Shown: positions 48,269-60,740, counted from the stretch's first letter. The stretch is DNA of 64,000 bases from Panaeolus papilionaceus (GCA_015501605.1 JADNRZ010000011.1:1550001-1614000), one strand, 5' to 3'. The notes: generated by a model from the letters alone, not told the origin. Numbers and translations: made by a program.

Positions 48269-50215
48269 TTACTCGACAACACTGTAGAAAGAAAGTCAGC
48301 AATTTATTGAAGAGTGTAGACGGTTGAGCTTACATGGGCTCCTTCTCGTTCTTGACATGGATGGAGTAGTGGTTGGGAACACCCTCAATACGATGATAGG
48401 CATTCAAGTTCTTGTGGAGGGTAATTTGGAAGACGGAAGCGCTGCCTTGCCTGGAGGTGATGGTGCTGTAGGCGAGGAAGAAAGACCAGACCCTGAACCA
48501 CCTGTCGCCGTACTTCTCAAGGATCTTCTCTTTGTTGGAGAGCCAGTTCTTGTACCATCGGAAGAGAGTTGCAGAGTAGTGAACACCGAGGACATCAATG
48601 TTCTTGACTTCGAAACCCGCGTTCTCGAGCTATAAGCAAATGTCAGAAATGAAAGCGAAGGCCCAAAAAAAAGTAAAGTTACCTTGTTGATGACCCAGCC
48701 AAGAGAGCAAGAGGCGTCAGCACCAGGGAAAACGTACTTGTTCATGAAGAGACCCCTGAATGAGGGTAAGCAATATACAAATGAATACAATATTCAGGCT
48801 GCTCACCAGATGAGATCCTCGTATTGCCAGCTGGGACGGAAACCAGCGACCTGATAGACCAATATACCATCATCCTCGAGCAAGTCATAAACCTCCGAGA
48901 GGAATTGAGAGTAGCGACGGACACCAACGTGCTAAGGATAAGTTAGTGTCGAGCCGAGGAAGGTTTTATTGGAAAAAGCACCTCAGCCATTTCTAAAGTG
49001 ACAATTTTGTTATACTTGGTGCCAGTAGGGATTTCACGATAATCGCAGCAGAGAATGCGAGCCTTGTCAGCGGAGACCTAAGGGCAACGAGTCAGAATAG
49101 AGTGAGTAGGGATGCGTCTTTCGAAGACTTACACCGTTCTTAGCGATCCTTTCAGTACCAAACTTGGCCTGTTCTTTGGCGAGGGTGACACCAGTAACAT
49201 CACAGCCGAAGTTCTTAGCAGCATAGGTAACCAAAGTTCCCCATCCGCAACCAATGTCAAGAAGCCTGTGAAACTGTTAAATACCGCGGCCGTGAACATG
49301 TATGAAGAAAGCCTACTTGTCAGTGGGTTGGAGGTTAAGCTTGTTGCAGACGACAGAGAGCTTGTTATCCTGTAGTTGTTCCAGTGACTCTTCGATGGTG
49401 TTGTCAAGGATAATTCCAGAGGTGTAGATCATACGGGGACCCAAGAACCTAGAAACGCGTCAGATTGTTACGCCTCAGCCTTAATGACGCGTCCAGGAGA
49501 CTTACCACTCATAGAAATCGTTGCCTCCTGCATAACGGAAAGAAGGGAATAAATGAGCCAGTATGAGAAGGGGCTGGAGAAGAATTACGTACGGTCATAG
49601 TTGTCGCGAATTTGGTTCTCGTCTTGAGCTTGAGAGTGGACGATGACCTCAGGGATGAAAGTGCAGAAGACATATTTGAAGAGCTCAAAGGTGAAGCTCA
49701 TCTTTGCCCAGTCGTGACGCTGCTCCATAATGTCCAGAACATCGCCTGATATTGAAAAATATGACCACGTCATTTAATATTCAACCACAGAAAGTTGAAC
49801 AAGACGTACCATTGAAGTCAATTTTGCCATCGAAGTACGCGTCATGGAAGACCTGCATGGGAATTTTCTCCCTGCCCTTGTAAAGCTGCTTAAGCTCTGG
49901 GTCGTGAATGGTGATATATTCCTCGATGTTCTTGCCAGGGAGAGTGACCTTCTCGTTCTTCCTTGAACCGTAGATACTGTTCAAAGCCCAGTATGCGACA
50001 GCAGTAGGTGGACCGACGAGGACAACCATGAAGAGGTAGGTCTTGAAGCCCCCATACTTAACAATGGGAAGGAAAGTCTTGACAATGTAAGGAACGACGA
50101 CGATGAGAGCCACGAAGTGATAGTTATTGAACGACCCATTGCCCTCGGCGAGACCGATGACGGGTGCGTTCTTGATAGCAGGATAGTTGGTGGCCCTCAC
50201 TGACGACGAGGACAT
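48269..50215 (-). CDS. sphingolipid C9-methyltransferase
   Basis: Minus-strand gene with several short introns, about 500 aa, starting at ATG 50213-50215 (MSSSSVRATNYPAIKNAP). Two N-terminal TM helices (FVALIVVVPYIVKTFLPIV and YLFMVVLVGPPTAVAYWAL) precede the catalytic part. The SAM-binding motif LLDIGCGWGTLVTYAAK lies near 49260. MIYTSGIILDNTIEESLEQ, VTLEMAEHVGVRRY and QYEDLIWGLFMNKYVFPGAD are diagnostic of the cyclopropane-synthase fold used by fungal sphingolipid C9-methyltransferases (Mts1/SmtA class). The enzyme adds the C9 branch methyl to the sphingoid base of glucosylceramide, a mark of fungal membranes, and probably sits in the ER. The last codons could be ATG-TAA at 48330-48335. A perfect gtaagc donor and ctacag acceptor allow a final exon reading VVE with stop at 48269, which I prefer. 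Confidence 0.9.
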
Positions 50216-50786
50216 TTTTAGGATGGCTTAAGGAAAGAACAAATGACAGCGCGACGAGGCCAAAATATATTTATTCGCTTTGTCTCTATTTGGTTCAACA
50301 ACCTCAACCCTGACTGTATATTCCCGTCTTATTCGCCTTAATTTTTTTAGTTTAGACCACTGAGTACGTTGTAAAGGCTTCTAACAGTCCTTGTATACGT
50401 ATTATTAGTCTTAAAATATAAATCTGAATAAAATACGGCGATTTTCACTGAATCATTCGACTTCCAAGCGAGTGTTGTGGAGAACTTCAGGGGTTGTTAG
50501 CACGTGAACCATTCGGCATTTGCCGGTAGACAGATTGTGAGCCCAAGTCGTCCCACCGAACAACGACCGCCCGACAAAACTCTTCAAGGTGAGCACCCCC
50601 ATGCCAGTTTTACGTCCAAATCGCTGTTCGAGGGTCATTCCATCGTCTTCAGCGTCATGAAGAACCCAATTTTGGCAGATTTCATGCGTTTTGAGGGCTG
50701 GATGGAACTTAGATTCGGTGGATGACGTCTCTTTGCATGGACTACCGCTAATCTGACATTTCTACTGGCGCATTTTCATTATAGAT
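50216..50786. promoter_or_regulatory. divergent promoter region, C9-methyltransferase / eL24
   Basis: 571 bp between divergent start codons. It probably also contains the 5' UTR of the ribosomal protein gene. No specific motif can be named with confidence. Confidence 0.4.
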
Positions 50787-51421
50787 GGTATGTGGTTATA
50801 ATTTTTTCATCTTGATGAACTGGCATTTTAACATGGCTTTAAATGAGAATAGAAGCTCGAAATCGACTCCTTCTCCGGGTACCGCATTTACCCTAGCAAG
50901 GGCAAGCTTTTTGTCCGTGGCGACAGCAAAGTGCGCAATATCCCATAAATTAATCGCAATCGCAACATATTCCTAATAACTCTACTATCCAAAGGTCTTC
51001 CGCTTTGCCACCTCAAAAAATGCTTCCCTCTTCATGCAACGCAAGAACCCTCGTAAGATCGCCTGGACGGTAGTCTACCGCAAGATGCACAAGAAGGGTA
51101 TCACTGAGGAGGTCGCCAAGAAGCGCTCTCGCAAGACCGTCAAGCACCAGCGTGGTATCGTCGGTGCTGATCTTGCCACCATCGCTGCTAAGCGCAACCA
51201 AACTGCTGCTATCCGCACACAACAACGACTGGCCGCCATCACCAAGGCCAAGACAGAAAAGAAGGAGAAGGAGAGCAAGAAGGCTAAGGTTCGTCTAATT
51301 TGAATGTTATTTCACGAGTCGTGAATCTCATTTTATTGTTCTCCAGCCCGCTCGCCCATCTGTCCCATCCGGACCCAAGGTGTCGAAGCAGCAGATGAAG
51401 GGTGGAAAGGCTGGTCGATGA
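50787..51421 (+). CDS. RPL24: 60S ribosomal protein eL24
   Basis: Four exons (50787-50789, 50853-50930, 50995-51288, 51347-51421) give 149 aa. The first exon is only ATG; exon 2 gives KLEIDSFSGYRIYPSKGKLF, the conserved eL24 N-terminus (the zinc-type cysteine seen in some homologues is absent here). Exon 3 reads VFRFATSKNASLFMQRKNPR and KKGITEEVAKKRSRKTVKHQ, and the last exon ends MKGGKAGR. A component of the large cytosolic ribosomal subunit at the intersubunit bridge. An open frame starting at internal Met 51034 would miss the first third of the protein. The ATG-only exon fits the early-intron habit of fungal ribosomal protein genes. Confidence 0.95.
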
Positions 51422-52413
51422 TTTATCAACACATACTCTCTCCATGTCTTCACCACTTTTCTATTCCATCCCCCACCTTTTGCGCCATGTTATGTATTAT
51501 GCCCATCGGATATGATTAAAGCTCATCAAGAGAAGAAAAGTCGACTTGCTACGGGCCTTTGGAAGAGTTTCCTATTGATGGCGAACTGTACACAAATGAA
51601 TTCAGCATGATATCCAAACGACTGCATAGGATGACGATTTGAGATATATTCAAGCGTCCCGTTAAGGGGGTTCTGTTATGCAAGATCCATGCATAGTGGC
51701 GAGTTGATAAATTTTGTCTGCATGCGCAGCTATAGCCTGCCGGGGTGCTTTCAGGGACAGAAGTACCCTAGTCAGTATCACATCTACCAAAAGGCTTAGA
51801 GTGTAATTATTGGAAGAAATATTCCTTGTTTCATATGGGAAGCCATTGAATTTCTCAAACATTGTGGTGGATCAGAGGACCAAAGGCGATTAGAAGAGCT
51901 TTTAAGCATAATTGAGAAAGACAAAAGATGTCCATGCATGTGGCATAAATCCTGTTATTTTACTTCCTGGCATACAAAAGAAACATACACCTCTCCACAA
52001 GAAAAGGAAGGGTAACTAGCAATTGCTCGCCAATGAAACTGGTCTCTCCCCTTGGAAGTATGATGCAGACTAATGCGTAGAGCGAGATGACGAAGATGTG
52101 GTAATGTCAAATGATGGCAAAAGCAACGACGACGAAATATCTATCCCTCTTATACTGGGAAGCGGGTCGTAAAAACGCTCCAGAATGTCCGCATAGGGGG
52201 TGAGACGTGAGAAATGCCGGATGTGAAGCGTAAAATATAGAACAGAAAAAAAGAATTAATAAAGGGCATACATAACACAACAACGCGAAGAAAAAAGGTA
52301 GGAGCGAAGGAGCAGATGAACAAGGTATGAGCAAGAAGGTCCAGCGAGTCGACGGGCTTATGCATGTGGGAGCAGCCTGGGCCGCGTCTCATGTTGAGCA
52401 AATGGTTGTGCCA
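51422..52413. other. intergenic, about 1 kb
   Basis: Convergent 3' flanks of eL24 and the SNARE gene. No RNA gene or coding frame supported; several short open frames have no conserved look. Confidence 0.4.
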
Positions 52414-53156
52414 TTACTTGCCCTGTGTGGCCTTGACGATTGAGACGACGATGATAACGATGATGATGGCGATAGCTGCACCAATGATAATGCGCATCTG
52501 GTAAGGAGAGGGTCTTAGAGGGTGTAACCATGTGTGAGTTGTTAATCACACACCTTCATGTCCTTCCACCTATGCACGTCATGGGCACCGAGTGAGATAC
52601 TTTAGACAGCTTTAAAATAAGAATAAGGCGGCTTACCACATATTCTACAGAAAGAGATAGCGATAAGCATAATAATAAATAATTAAGGAGGTGAAATATA
52701 CGACACATACTTTGCGGACACGGTTTGCTCCACGACGGAATCCTTGCGCCGAAACTGCAAGTGTTTCTGATCAAGAGCACAACAGATCGAAGTCAGGCCA
52801 CGACATTGACATGCACAACAGGAGGCTTCATGCCACAGCATTATACTGCGGCATTTGCAGAAGCCATGAAGGCAGGGGAATTGAACCACGCACCGGTCTT
52901 GTTCTGTAGCTGGTCGATGCCCTCTCCACGTTCCGTCACTTTTACGATATTGTCTTTCATGATGTTTACGGTGTCGTCAATCTGCGCTTGAATGGCTGCC
53001 GTCTTTGCGTTGCCATGACTGGGCCCTGGTTGGGATCCGGCGCCAGAGGAAGAGCCACCATTGCGAGGGAGATATGGGTCGTAAGGTTCAGACCTAAACA
53101 CATGAGAACAAGACGTCAATTTCCGGAGTTGATTCAGGGTATTATGACCGACATTA
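52414..53156 (-). CDS. Snc1/synaptobrevin-type v-SNARE
   Basis: Minus-strand gene of about six small exons, about 118 aa. The N-terminal part reads SEPYDPYLPRNGGSSSG. The R-SNARE helix follows: IQAQIDDTVNIMKDNIVKV, TERGEGIDQLQNKT (central Arg in TERGE), and LAVSAQGFRRGANRVRK after an intron. Two tiny exons give the juxtamembrane MWKDMK region. The last exon encodes the tail anchor (IIIGAAIAIIIVIIVVSIV) and ends ATQGK at TAA 52414-52416. This is the family of exocytic v-SNAREs (Snc1/VAMP) on secretory vesicles. The start is the uncertain part. A donor at gtcggt around 53150 and an acceptor just before GTCTGAACC would split the ATG itself as AT|G; a longer N-terminus reaching 53300 is possible. 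Confidence 0.85.
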
Positions 53157-54068
53157 TGAGTGCGTATAGATCTGTAAATCAATAAGCATGAAATTATACG
53201 ACAATAATAGCGGTTACTGACCGTATCAAACGAAGTGAAGGGGGGTGGAGGTGGTCGTTGGCAAAAGCGTAAGTGTTGGCGTTGGCAGGCCGCCGCTGAC
53301 ACAGTTGGTTAACGTTTTCCCACGACTGGTCACAAGTTGTGACTGCTACTGAACTGCCTCATTCCTTCAACAGTCACTTCTGCCGCAGTCGCAGCACAGC
53401 TATAAAATTATACCGCACCTATTTGTTGCATTAAAATAGCAGCGATAGCATCATAAACCATTGTTGGCATCGAAGAGTTATTCTGTCATTGATGTATGCA
53501 TGTGAGCAATGTTCGAGCTTCGAATGCCCAGTGAACGTGCTACATGTTATGGATGTACTAGTATCGCAATAGTCTACGCTGGACTTGGAGTCGAGTTAGA
53601 GGAATTGAGGTGAAAAAGATTAGGGAGCACCGCCAGTGAATTTCAATGAATCAATTCTTTATTTTCGTAACATTATATTTATTGCCTACGCAGCGCATTC
53701 GAACGAAATTGTCCATGTATCCCAACGACCAGGCTCTTGAATGAAATCCGCGAAATGCTACCCTCATGTCCAAATTACCCGATTTATAGCGTGGCGCAAT
53801 TATTGACGCCCGCAGGTGAACATTACTCGGCTCTCAAGACCCTGCTCAAATCGTAGAATTGCATCCACTATTTCGAGACAATGCACGGTAACCCGAATCC
53901 TCAGCCAGCCTTCTACCCAGGCACCATTAAACCTTCACGAAGGCAAATAGAACTTACCAAAGAGGCGTAAATTCTGTTTGATACGGAGATGCGGTGGTTT
54001 GGCGTTATTCCTAAGATGTTTATATATATATGACAAAGGTGTATTTGGGTGATCAAAGAAGGAACTGA
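53157..54068. other. intergenic, about 0.9 kb
   Basis: Upstream of the SNARE gene and downstream of an F-box-like gene. It includes a TATATATATATG stretch near 54020. No gene supported. Confidence 0.35.
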
Positions 54069-55268
54069 TCATTCGAAATCTACAAGGTAGCTATCGATGT
54101 CGTTGCCCACAGGTAAGATACATCGCCCCGAAATATTGTCTAGCAACAGACCGTGCCCCCACCGTGGCAAGTGGGCTGCGACCCGGAGTGGAAGAGGATC
54201 CCAATCGTATGAACACATATACTCGTTGACATTGCTTTCATCCTTCATTAGTGCAATTGTAACAAGTTTCTCTTCAGTTGACCGTAACTTTGTCAGATAC
54301 CGGTGTTCAACCACGGCTGTCTTCCAGACACCGCCAAGATACCCTTGATCGGTTTGCGCTTACTTCTGAGATCCTGCTATAGCAAAGAGATCCTCGTCGA
54401 ACAGTTGGTACCAGATTTTTGTGCGGCTCTCTTCCTATGCAACATTCCGCATCAAGATCGAATGTGATCACCTGGCCGTCGAGCGAGGACAGCCACATAC
54501 ACTGGACAAGTTCACTAGGCTTCACTTGTTCTAGCAAGGACGATTCAGGAATATCCAAAGTCTCACCCATAGTAGCAAGGGCCCCCGGAATTGGCGATAT
54601 GTTCTCCCAACTGATTAAGTGCCAGGATTGACGCAGGTGACGAAGGACACGTTTACCTGGGAGAGGAAACACATGCTAATAGCTGTGAGTAGGAATAAGT
54701 ATGAACTACTTTTGGCGCAGAAATTTTGCTGAGAGAGATATACCTGTCGAAGTTGAAGGATATCGTACCACTCCAAGTATGCCATGATCTCCAAAAGGAC
54801 GTCCAGCGAAAACTTCTCCAGGGTTGGTTGTTCCGGTACATTGACGAGGTGAACGTCATTTAATCTAGCGGTAGACTCACTGATTGTAAGGGGAGTTGGA
54901 GTTTCATCTCTGAGTGCGATCAAGGGCAACAAAGACCAGTTCAAGAATTTGGAAATGGGAAACATTGCAACATCGTTCTCTCTGCTCCAAGCTAGGTGGG
55001 GGATAGTTCCCACGATTCACCTACTGGTCCCGACATTCCTTTTGAATCCGACAGGGATTGGAACAGGATTTGATTGCATATCCACCCATCTAGCTGATAA
55101 ATATGACGTGCAGTTTTCTTAAATCTGCCTGTGGGTCATCATGACAAACGAAGGGAAAGGGTGTACTTACATGTCGACCTCGGGCGGTTCTCGATGCAAA
55201 TGGAGTTTGACTTTTGTCCCGCAATCGACACAAACTTGGTAGCCAACTCCTAGCAGGTCTCGACTCAT
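54069..55268 (-). CDS. F-box protein, exon structure approximate
   Basis: A plausible first exon at 55268-55150 reads MSRDLLGVGYQVCVDCGTK, with a CxxC pair and a gtaagt donor. Later exons carry an F-box-like stretch, LEKFSLDVLLEIMAYLEWYD followed by ILQLRQ (about 54740-54840). Next are LRQSWHLISWENISPIPGA, ELVQCMWLSSLDGQVITFDL and a last exon with a DQGYLGGVWK-type stretch, EYMCSYDWDPLPLRVAAHLP and the end NDIDSYLVDFE (TGA at 54069). The C-terminal part looks like beta-propeller blades in other Agaricomycete F-box proteins. Probably an SCF substrate adaptor. I could not place every splice site, so partial decay is possible. Confidence 0.5.
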
Positions 55269-56341
55269 CACAATAACTCTGCTGAGTCATACAGTGTTGT
55301 TCGAAAGCAACATGGGTATTGACACATTTTGCCCGGTATGTCCAATTATACTCAATTCTGCAATGTTAAACATCGCCTCTAATCATTCCATCCACTGGCA
55401 CTCCATGTGAGCTCTCTGGTCTACATTATTTCTATGAGAAAGACGTGCGTCAGCACTTAAGTATCTCAGCCCTGCCTAGTCTGCTTGACAAAATCTGCTA
55501 TTTTCGTTTAGTTCTTGGATAACATAGAATCTGACAAGCATTCCAAAGCACAAGTCAAACACTCCAGCGCGGATTTGCAGCACAAGGATGAAATCGAAAA
55601 AGGATTACTGCGTTCCCCGAGGATGCTGAACATTCAAAATCTTATGCGATGATATGTGTCCAGGGATCTTCTCGACGACTAATGGGTGTCGAAGATCTCT
55701 TGTGGCCTCGTGAGGCACCTGGAAACTATGACTGTACAGTTACAAGTCTGTGCCTACCAAGCTATTAAGGCCGGCGGATACGTGAAGACTGCTAATAAAA
55801 GTGCTGAATCTAGGTCCGACACACATTGACAAAAGCAACACAATGGAGGTTTTCAATCTTGTTGCCGATAATACAGGGGATGTGGACGTGTTCTACAGTT
55901 TAGACTTGACCGACAATATTCATGGTCGCTCGGTCCAGTTTATACATCATTGCTTCGAAACAGGGATGGCCGTCAACTTCTGGGCCTACATTATATTTCG
56001 ACATGCCTGTCCCAAGAATTCTGCCTCACATCCTGTTTACGCTTTATCGAGACCTAGGGCTAATTCCTGGTCAACAGACATGCTGGGGCACCTTTTTTGA
56101 TATCAATTATGGGCCTACATGGGGCACACATGCTCAATTCCTCAACTGGTACGGTCTGGGTCGATGCCGTAAAGGCAATGAACCATGCTGGCCTGGACTT
56201 CTATATCAGAATAAACCGGTGACAGAAATACTGGACGATGCTTGGAATGGTCCTGGAGCACTTTGGACGACGGTTAGACCGAACAAGTTTGTGTCTCCTC
56301 TCGTTGAGCCATATGACAGCTTCTCTAATCGGCTTCATCGT
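55269..56341. other. unresolved stretch upstream of an F-box-like exon
   Basis: Plus-strand open frames at 55801-56100 and 55922-56434 have protein-like composition (for example LYFDMPVPRILPHILFTLYR). They may be 5' exons of the downstream F-box-like gene or of another gene. No continuous spliced frame was found. Confidence 0.3.
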
Positions 56342-56826
56342 AGATTCCCAATCGAGGAAGCTATACAACCCCTTCTTACACTTCCCGCAGACGAATCACA
56401 CCGCCAGTCCCAGGGCAACAGGAAAGTTGTCTAACGACTTGTCCGCTCGACGTCCAGCTGGAAATGGCACAGTACCTGTCGCCCCGTCAACTTACGCCTC
56501 TTCTCTCAGCATCGAAGACAATGCGCAGCTTCCTCGTCAATCACATCGACCATCTAACCTATCAGTACATCTGTATTCATCAACCAGGGCTACTCCCTGC
56601 AGATCCCATCCCCTTTGCGGGCTCGAGGTTTAGTCGAAAAGAAATCGACGCTTGGGTGGAAAGCTGGTCGAGGGCAGGTATTGATGCAATGCGCCTCGAG
56701 ATGGAGATCCCGTGGTATGCTTACGCTCGGGAGTGCAGTAAATGCATGAGCATGCGAAGCCGTCGAAGGATTTGGGGTATTGCGAAACAGGTCGAGACCT
56801 TGGCCATTCAAGGCAATTACATCTAA
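56342..56826 (+). CDS. F-box-like protein, 5' end unresolved
   Basis: An exon opening after a tag acceptor at 56341-56343 reads through SYTTPSYTSRRR and then an F-box, TTCPLDVQLEMAQYLSPRQL followed by TPLLSASKTMRSFL. It continues to IPWYAYARECSKCMSMRSRR and ends QVETLAIQGNYI at TAA 56824-56826. The closing block (Y/AxxCxxSxSMRxRRRIW) is a pattern I associate with the C-terminus of many mushroom F-box proteins. The N-terminal exon and start codon could not be fixed: the frame is closed upstream of the acceptor by a stop. It may be a short F-box protein or the tail of a larger one. Confidence 0.42.
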
Positions 56827-58463
56827 CCCCATAGTAAGTTCCACGACCTAGGATTTCCATGATGACCTCTTACCTTCCTAGTAGCATTGGCTTATGGTTA
56901 CACGCCGCTCGGGTAGGTTCTGTTTTCTGAGTCTCAAGCCGCTGAATATCATGACGTTGACGTTCACAGCATCCCTGTCTCGCTTTACCGCATTGTATAC
57001 AATGGTGTTCGTCCTTTTCAATTATATCTTCCAGCCTTAGTAATTTGAAACGAAAACGCTTATTGTTGTTCAAGCGATCCAGAGATGCATATTCGATACC
57101 CTCACACGCGTGCACGTTTAGATTACTGCGAGGGTCCTCTTAACTCGAACGTCATTTTGTTCACGCTATGTTCACACCGTCCGTGTATAAAAAATGTCGA
57201 ACACGGCGTTGGAGCAAATGGAATTTCTTTTCTTTTTAAGAAGATTTGCCACAGCGAATGATGCAGCTGAATGCCGCAACATATTTATCCCGCGTTATCT
57301 TCGAACCAGAAACAAAGTGACACGGGAGGTGGCCCTAGGAGATTGCGTGGAAGATGTAAAATCCGCCTTAAGAGTAAATGAATCGAAATTCGAGAAATCA
57401 TCGTGGCGCTGTCGTTCACAGACGTTTTCAGACATAGAATCTGAAGGTGGTACCCATTCTCGCTTATTATTTTCTCTTCACTGGCTGATTCAGGTAGGGA
57501 AGGGGATGAAGTACCCCACGCCCAATTTCGACGTTTCCCCCCGCCGAGATAATAGCCTATATTAAACCTTGACATTTTCTTTCACCAGGAAACGAGGGCA
57601 TATATTATGGAACCTTTTTACCTTAACGAGGACACGAGGCGAGAGAACTGACCAGGGTAAAAATGTGTTCCTCTTGATCTTATCCATAACGTCGTATCTG
57701 TTTCAATGGTCCTGTTTAACGGTACGCTCTACTTTCGACGCTTTGTATATGTGAATCAAGCCACAAATAAACCATAGTCGGGTAAAAATAAGCAAAAGGG
57801 AAAGATGGGAGACAAGTTTAGATGCGCTGTCCTATTTTCGAAAATAGAAAGCTTGCGAGTAAGTACATTTTTATTTTGGCAACAAGTTTTACCAATTACT
57901 GAAAATATGATCTGCCTAGCTTGAGCAATTTGACTGTGAAAAGGAAGTAGAAGCATGTGTTGGTATCGGGGACGCTTTGGGCTTGTGCTGACATACACGT
58001 TGACGTCCTTTTGAGGTCTGAATATAGACCCCTTCAAATTGCACCCAGCAAAAGGTGACACGGTGATCAAAGAGATCATCGCCGAATGAGAAGCATTGGA
58101 CGAAACTGATATTTTAACGGCGTTATAATTGAGATTTCCCTGCCTGAGTGATGTCCCAAGAGAATAATGGCAGACGCCGAGGCTTCAGAACGTATTCACA
58201 AAGTCCTAACCAACCACCCCACAGCGCGCTTATGAATGACTTCCGCCAAACTGTGGCTATTTTCTTGCTATACGTACAACATGTGAGAAACGGTTCCAAA
58301 TATACAGTACTGATGTGTAAAAAGAAATACAAGTGGAAGATCCTAATTGAAAGAAGGGGGCTGTGTAAGTGCTGCATACACCTGAAATTACGGTCCCGAA
58401 GATATGCGAGCATTATGAGTCTATTCAACATCTGAGAGCAGTCAAAGTGACCTTCGATTGTGG
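56827..58463. other. 1.6 kb intergenic region
   Basis: No gene supported. Open frames of 80-120 codons exist on both strands (for example 57194-57565 plus), but lack conserved-looking segments or splice-consistent extensions. Confidence 0.35.
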
Positions 58464-60740
58464 CTAAAATGCGGCCTGTGCAGCAGCTCTCTCGGCGATA
58501 GATCCCCTAGGTTCCCATGCAGCGGCGTGAGTTCCATTGGTCTTGGAAGTACCTTCCGGCGCTCCCCATGCCCCACCACCCGGTGTTTCGATGCGCAAGA
58601 TATCTCCCTTGCCTATCCAAACCGTGGCCTTCCCACCAATGTTGATATGACGCGTCTGATCTTCACTCGATTCTTTCAAATCACCATCTTCCTTTCTGCA
58701 ATTTTTAATCCAAGTGTTGCGTCCGAGGGCCCCTGGCCCTCCGCCTTCCATTCCGTAGGGCTGCCGTGTGCGTCGCTAACGCAGGGTAAGTAGATTTTAT
58801 GAGATAAACCAAATGTAAGAATAAATGACACAAGGACCTACTTCGGAGAGTATAGATACTTGCATTGGTTCCATGAATTCGATGGATCTGATAGCACCTT
58901 CTCCGCCGTGCCATTTCCCTTCACCTGCTGAGCCAGAGCGTAACCCGAATTGGTGGAGCATAACGGGGTATCTTCGCTCCAAAATCTCGACATCGCCGAT
59001 GCGGGTGTTGGTAATATGGGTGTGTACACCATCTGTACCGTGCCACCCTGGTCCAGCACCGGATCCACCGGCAATGGTCTGAAAGGCAATGTTGGAAACG
59101 TGAAAGCACTGATGTCGAGAATGTTTTACCTCATAGTAACCCCATCCTGCAACACTCTTACCGTCCTTGTCCTTGCCCCCGGCGCCAAACGTCAAGTTAC
59201 TTGTAATGACAGATCAATCACTGATGCAAACAGAATATAATGGACTTACTTGGTACATCCTTGACTCGCAGCGGCGGCGTGGAACGCCTTCAAAACGACA
59301 TCTACGATCCTCTGAGAGGTGAGGACATTTCCTCCGCACACCGCAGCCGTGCGAGATGGTGCGAGGAGGGATTTCTGCGGAATCCTGACTATTCAAGGGT
59401 TCAATCTCAACTTAGGGCTTCTTCTGAAAGACTTGTGATGGAAGAACTCACTATCCAGAGGGACGAGGCATCCCGCATTGAGAGGAATGTCTAAATCAAG
59501 CATCGCTCTCATGCAATAGATGACAGCAGAATGAACAACCGAAATCGGAGAGTTGAGATTCCCCCTAACTTCGCATCCGGTGCCTTCAAAGTCAAGAACG
59601 GCGGACCCTTTCGTCTCGTCGATCACGACTTTCAACTGAATCTTTTCGATTGATGGGTAAGCCTGGGGTTCACATAATAGAAAAGTAACGTCTCTTACAG
59701 GCGATCCGTCATCAAGGTAATCAATAGCAAAGAGAGTATTGGTACCAGCACGCTTTGCAACATCTCTCAAGAGATTTCGGACAGACATTTCTGCATTGTT
59801 TCGGATGTGATACATATACTCTTGAACCGTGGCAAGCCCATAGTCCTCCACGACTAAAAGAAATCAAAATTGGATATGACGTGCATGAAAACGAGCCGAC
59901 TTACTGGAGTGAATGAGTTGAATTCCTTTGTGGTTGGCGGCAATTTGCTAGAGTAGAATTTGTCAGAACGACATTTCGACTGGAGGATAAGTTGACCGAC
60001 AGCTTTCAGGTCACTCTCGACATCCCGGATGTTTCGGCATCCTGAGCTGCCAGGATATTGGCTAGGCTTGGTGACCATGTAGTCTATCAAGCCGTCCCTG
60101 TCAAAGACACCGTCGTTGACGATCTTGAAGCTGACGATTTCTGCGCCTTCTTCAAAGAGATTAACCGAAGTAGGAGGCATTGAACCGGGCAGTATGCCAC
60201 CAATGTCTGCATGATGACCTCGTGAGGCAGTAAAGAAGATGATCTCCTTGGACTCGGAGTCAAAAACAGGCGTAATAATTGTGATATCGGGAAGATGGCT
60301 ATGGGAGATAGCAATCCTCATTAGTGAGAAACCGAAGGTAACGAAGCTGTATTCAACTCACGATCCACCGGCATGAGGAGAATTGGTCATTAGAACATCT
60401 CCTTCTTTTAGTGAGTCACCATAGAGGTTCATCTGGTACTTAACGGCGCTGATGACAATGTCCTGGTTAGATGTAGTGTGACATATGAAGAGAAGGCGAC
60501 TCGCAAACTCATAGATCCTAAATGAATTGGAATAAACGGTGCATTTGCTACCAAATCGCCGTCTGGCGCAAAAAGAGCACACGAGAAGTCCAAGCGTTCT
60601 TTTATGTTGGTGCTGATGGACGTTTGCTGAAGTGACCGGCCCATGGCCTCGGCAACGCTCATGAAGCGATTGGCGAAGAGTGTCAGAAGAATCGGGTCTG
60701 GGGCATTGGTAGGAGTCGACGCATTGGTTTTGCTAGTCAT
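58464..60740 (-). CDS. HyuB-type (5-oxoprolinase C-half / hydantoinase B) protein
   Basis: Minus-strand gene, ATG at 60738-60740 ([20 protein letters not shown]), several short introns, stop TAG 58464-58466, about 550-600 aa. Landmarks of the HyuB domain occur in order: [115 protein letters not shown], the [20 protein letters not shown] block and [12 protein letters not shown] near the end. Fungal and animal 5-oxoprolinase is a fusion of HyuA (ATP-binding) and HyuB; here only the HyuB half is present and no HyuA frame lies within several kilobases. It may be a stand-alone HyuB acting with another protein, or a gene-fission product. Cytosolic. Confidence 0.85.
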
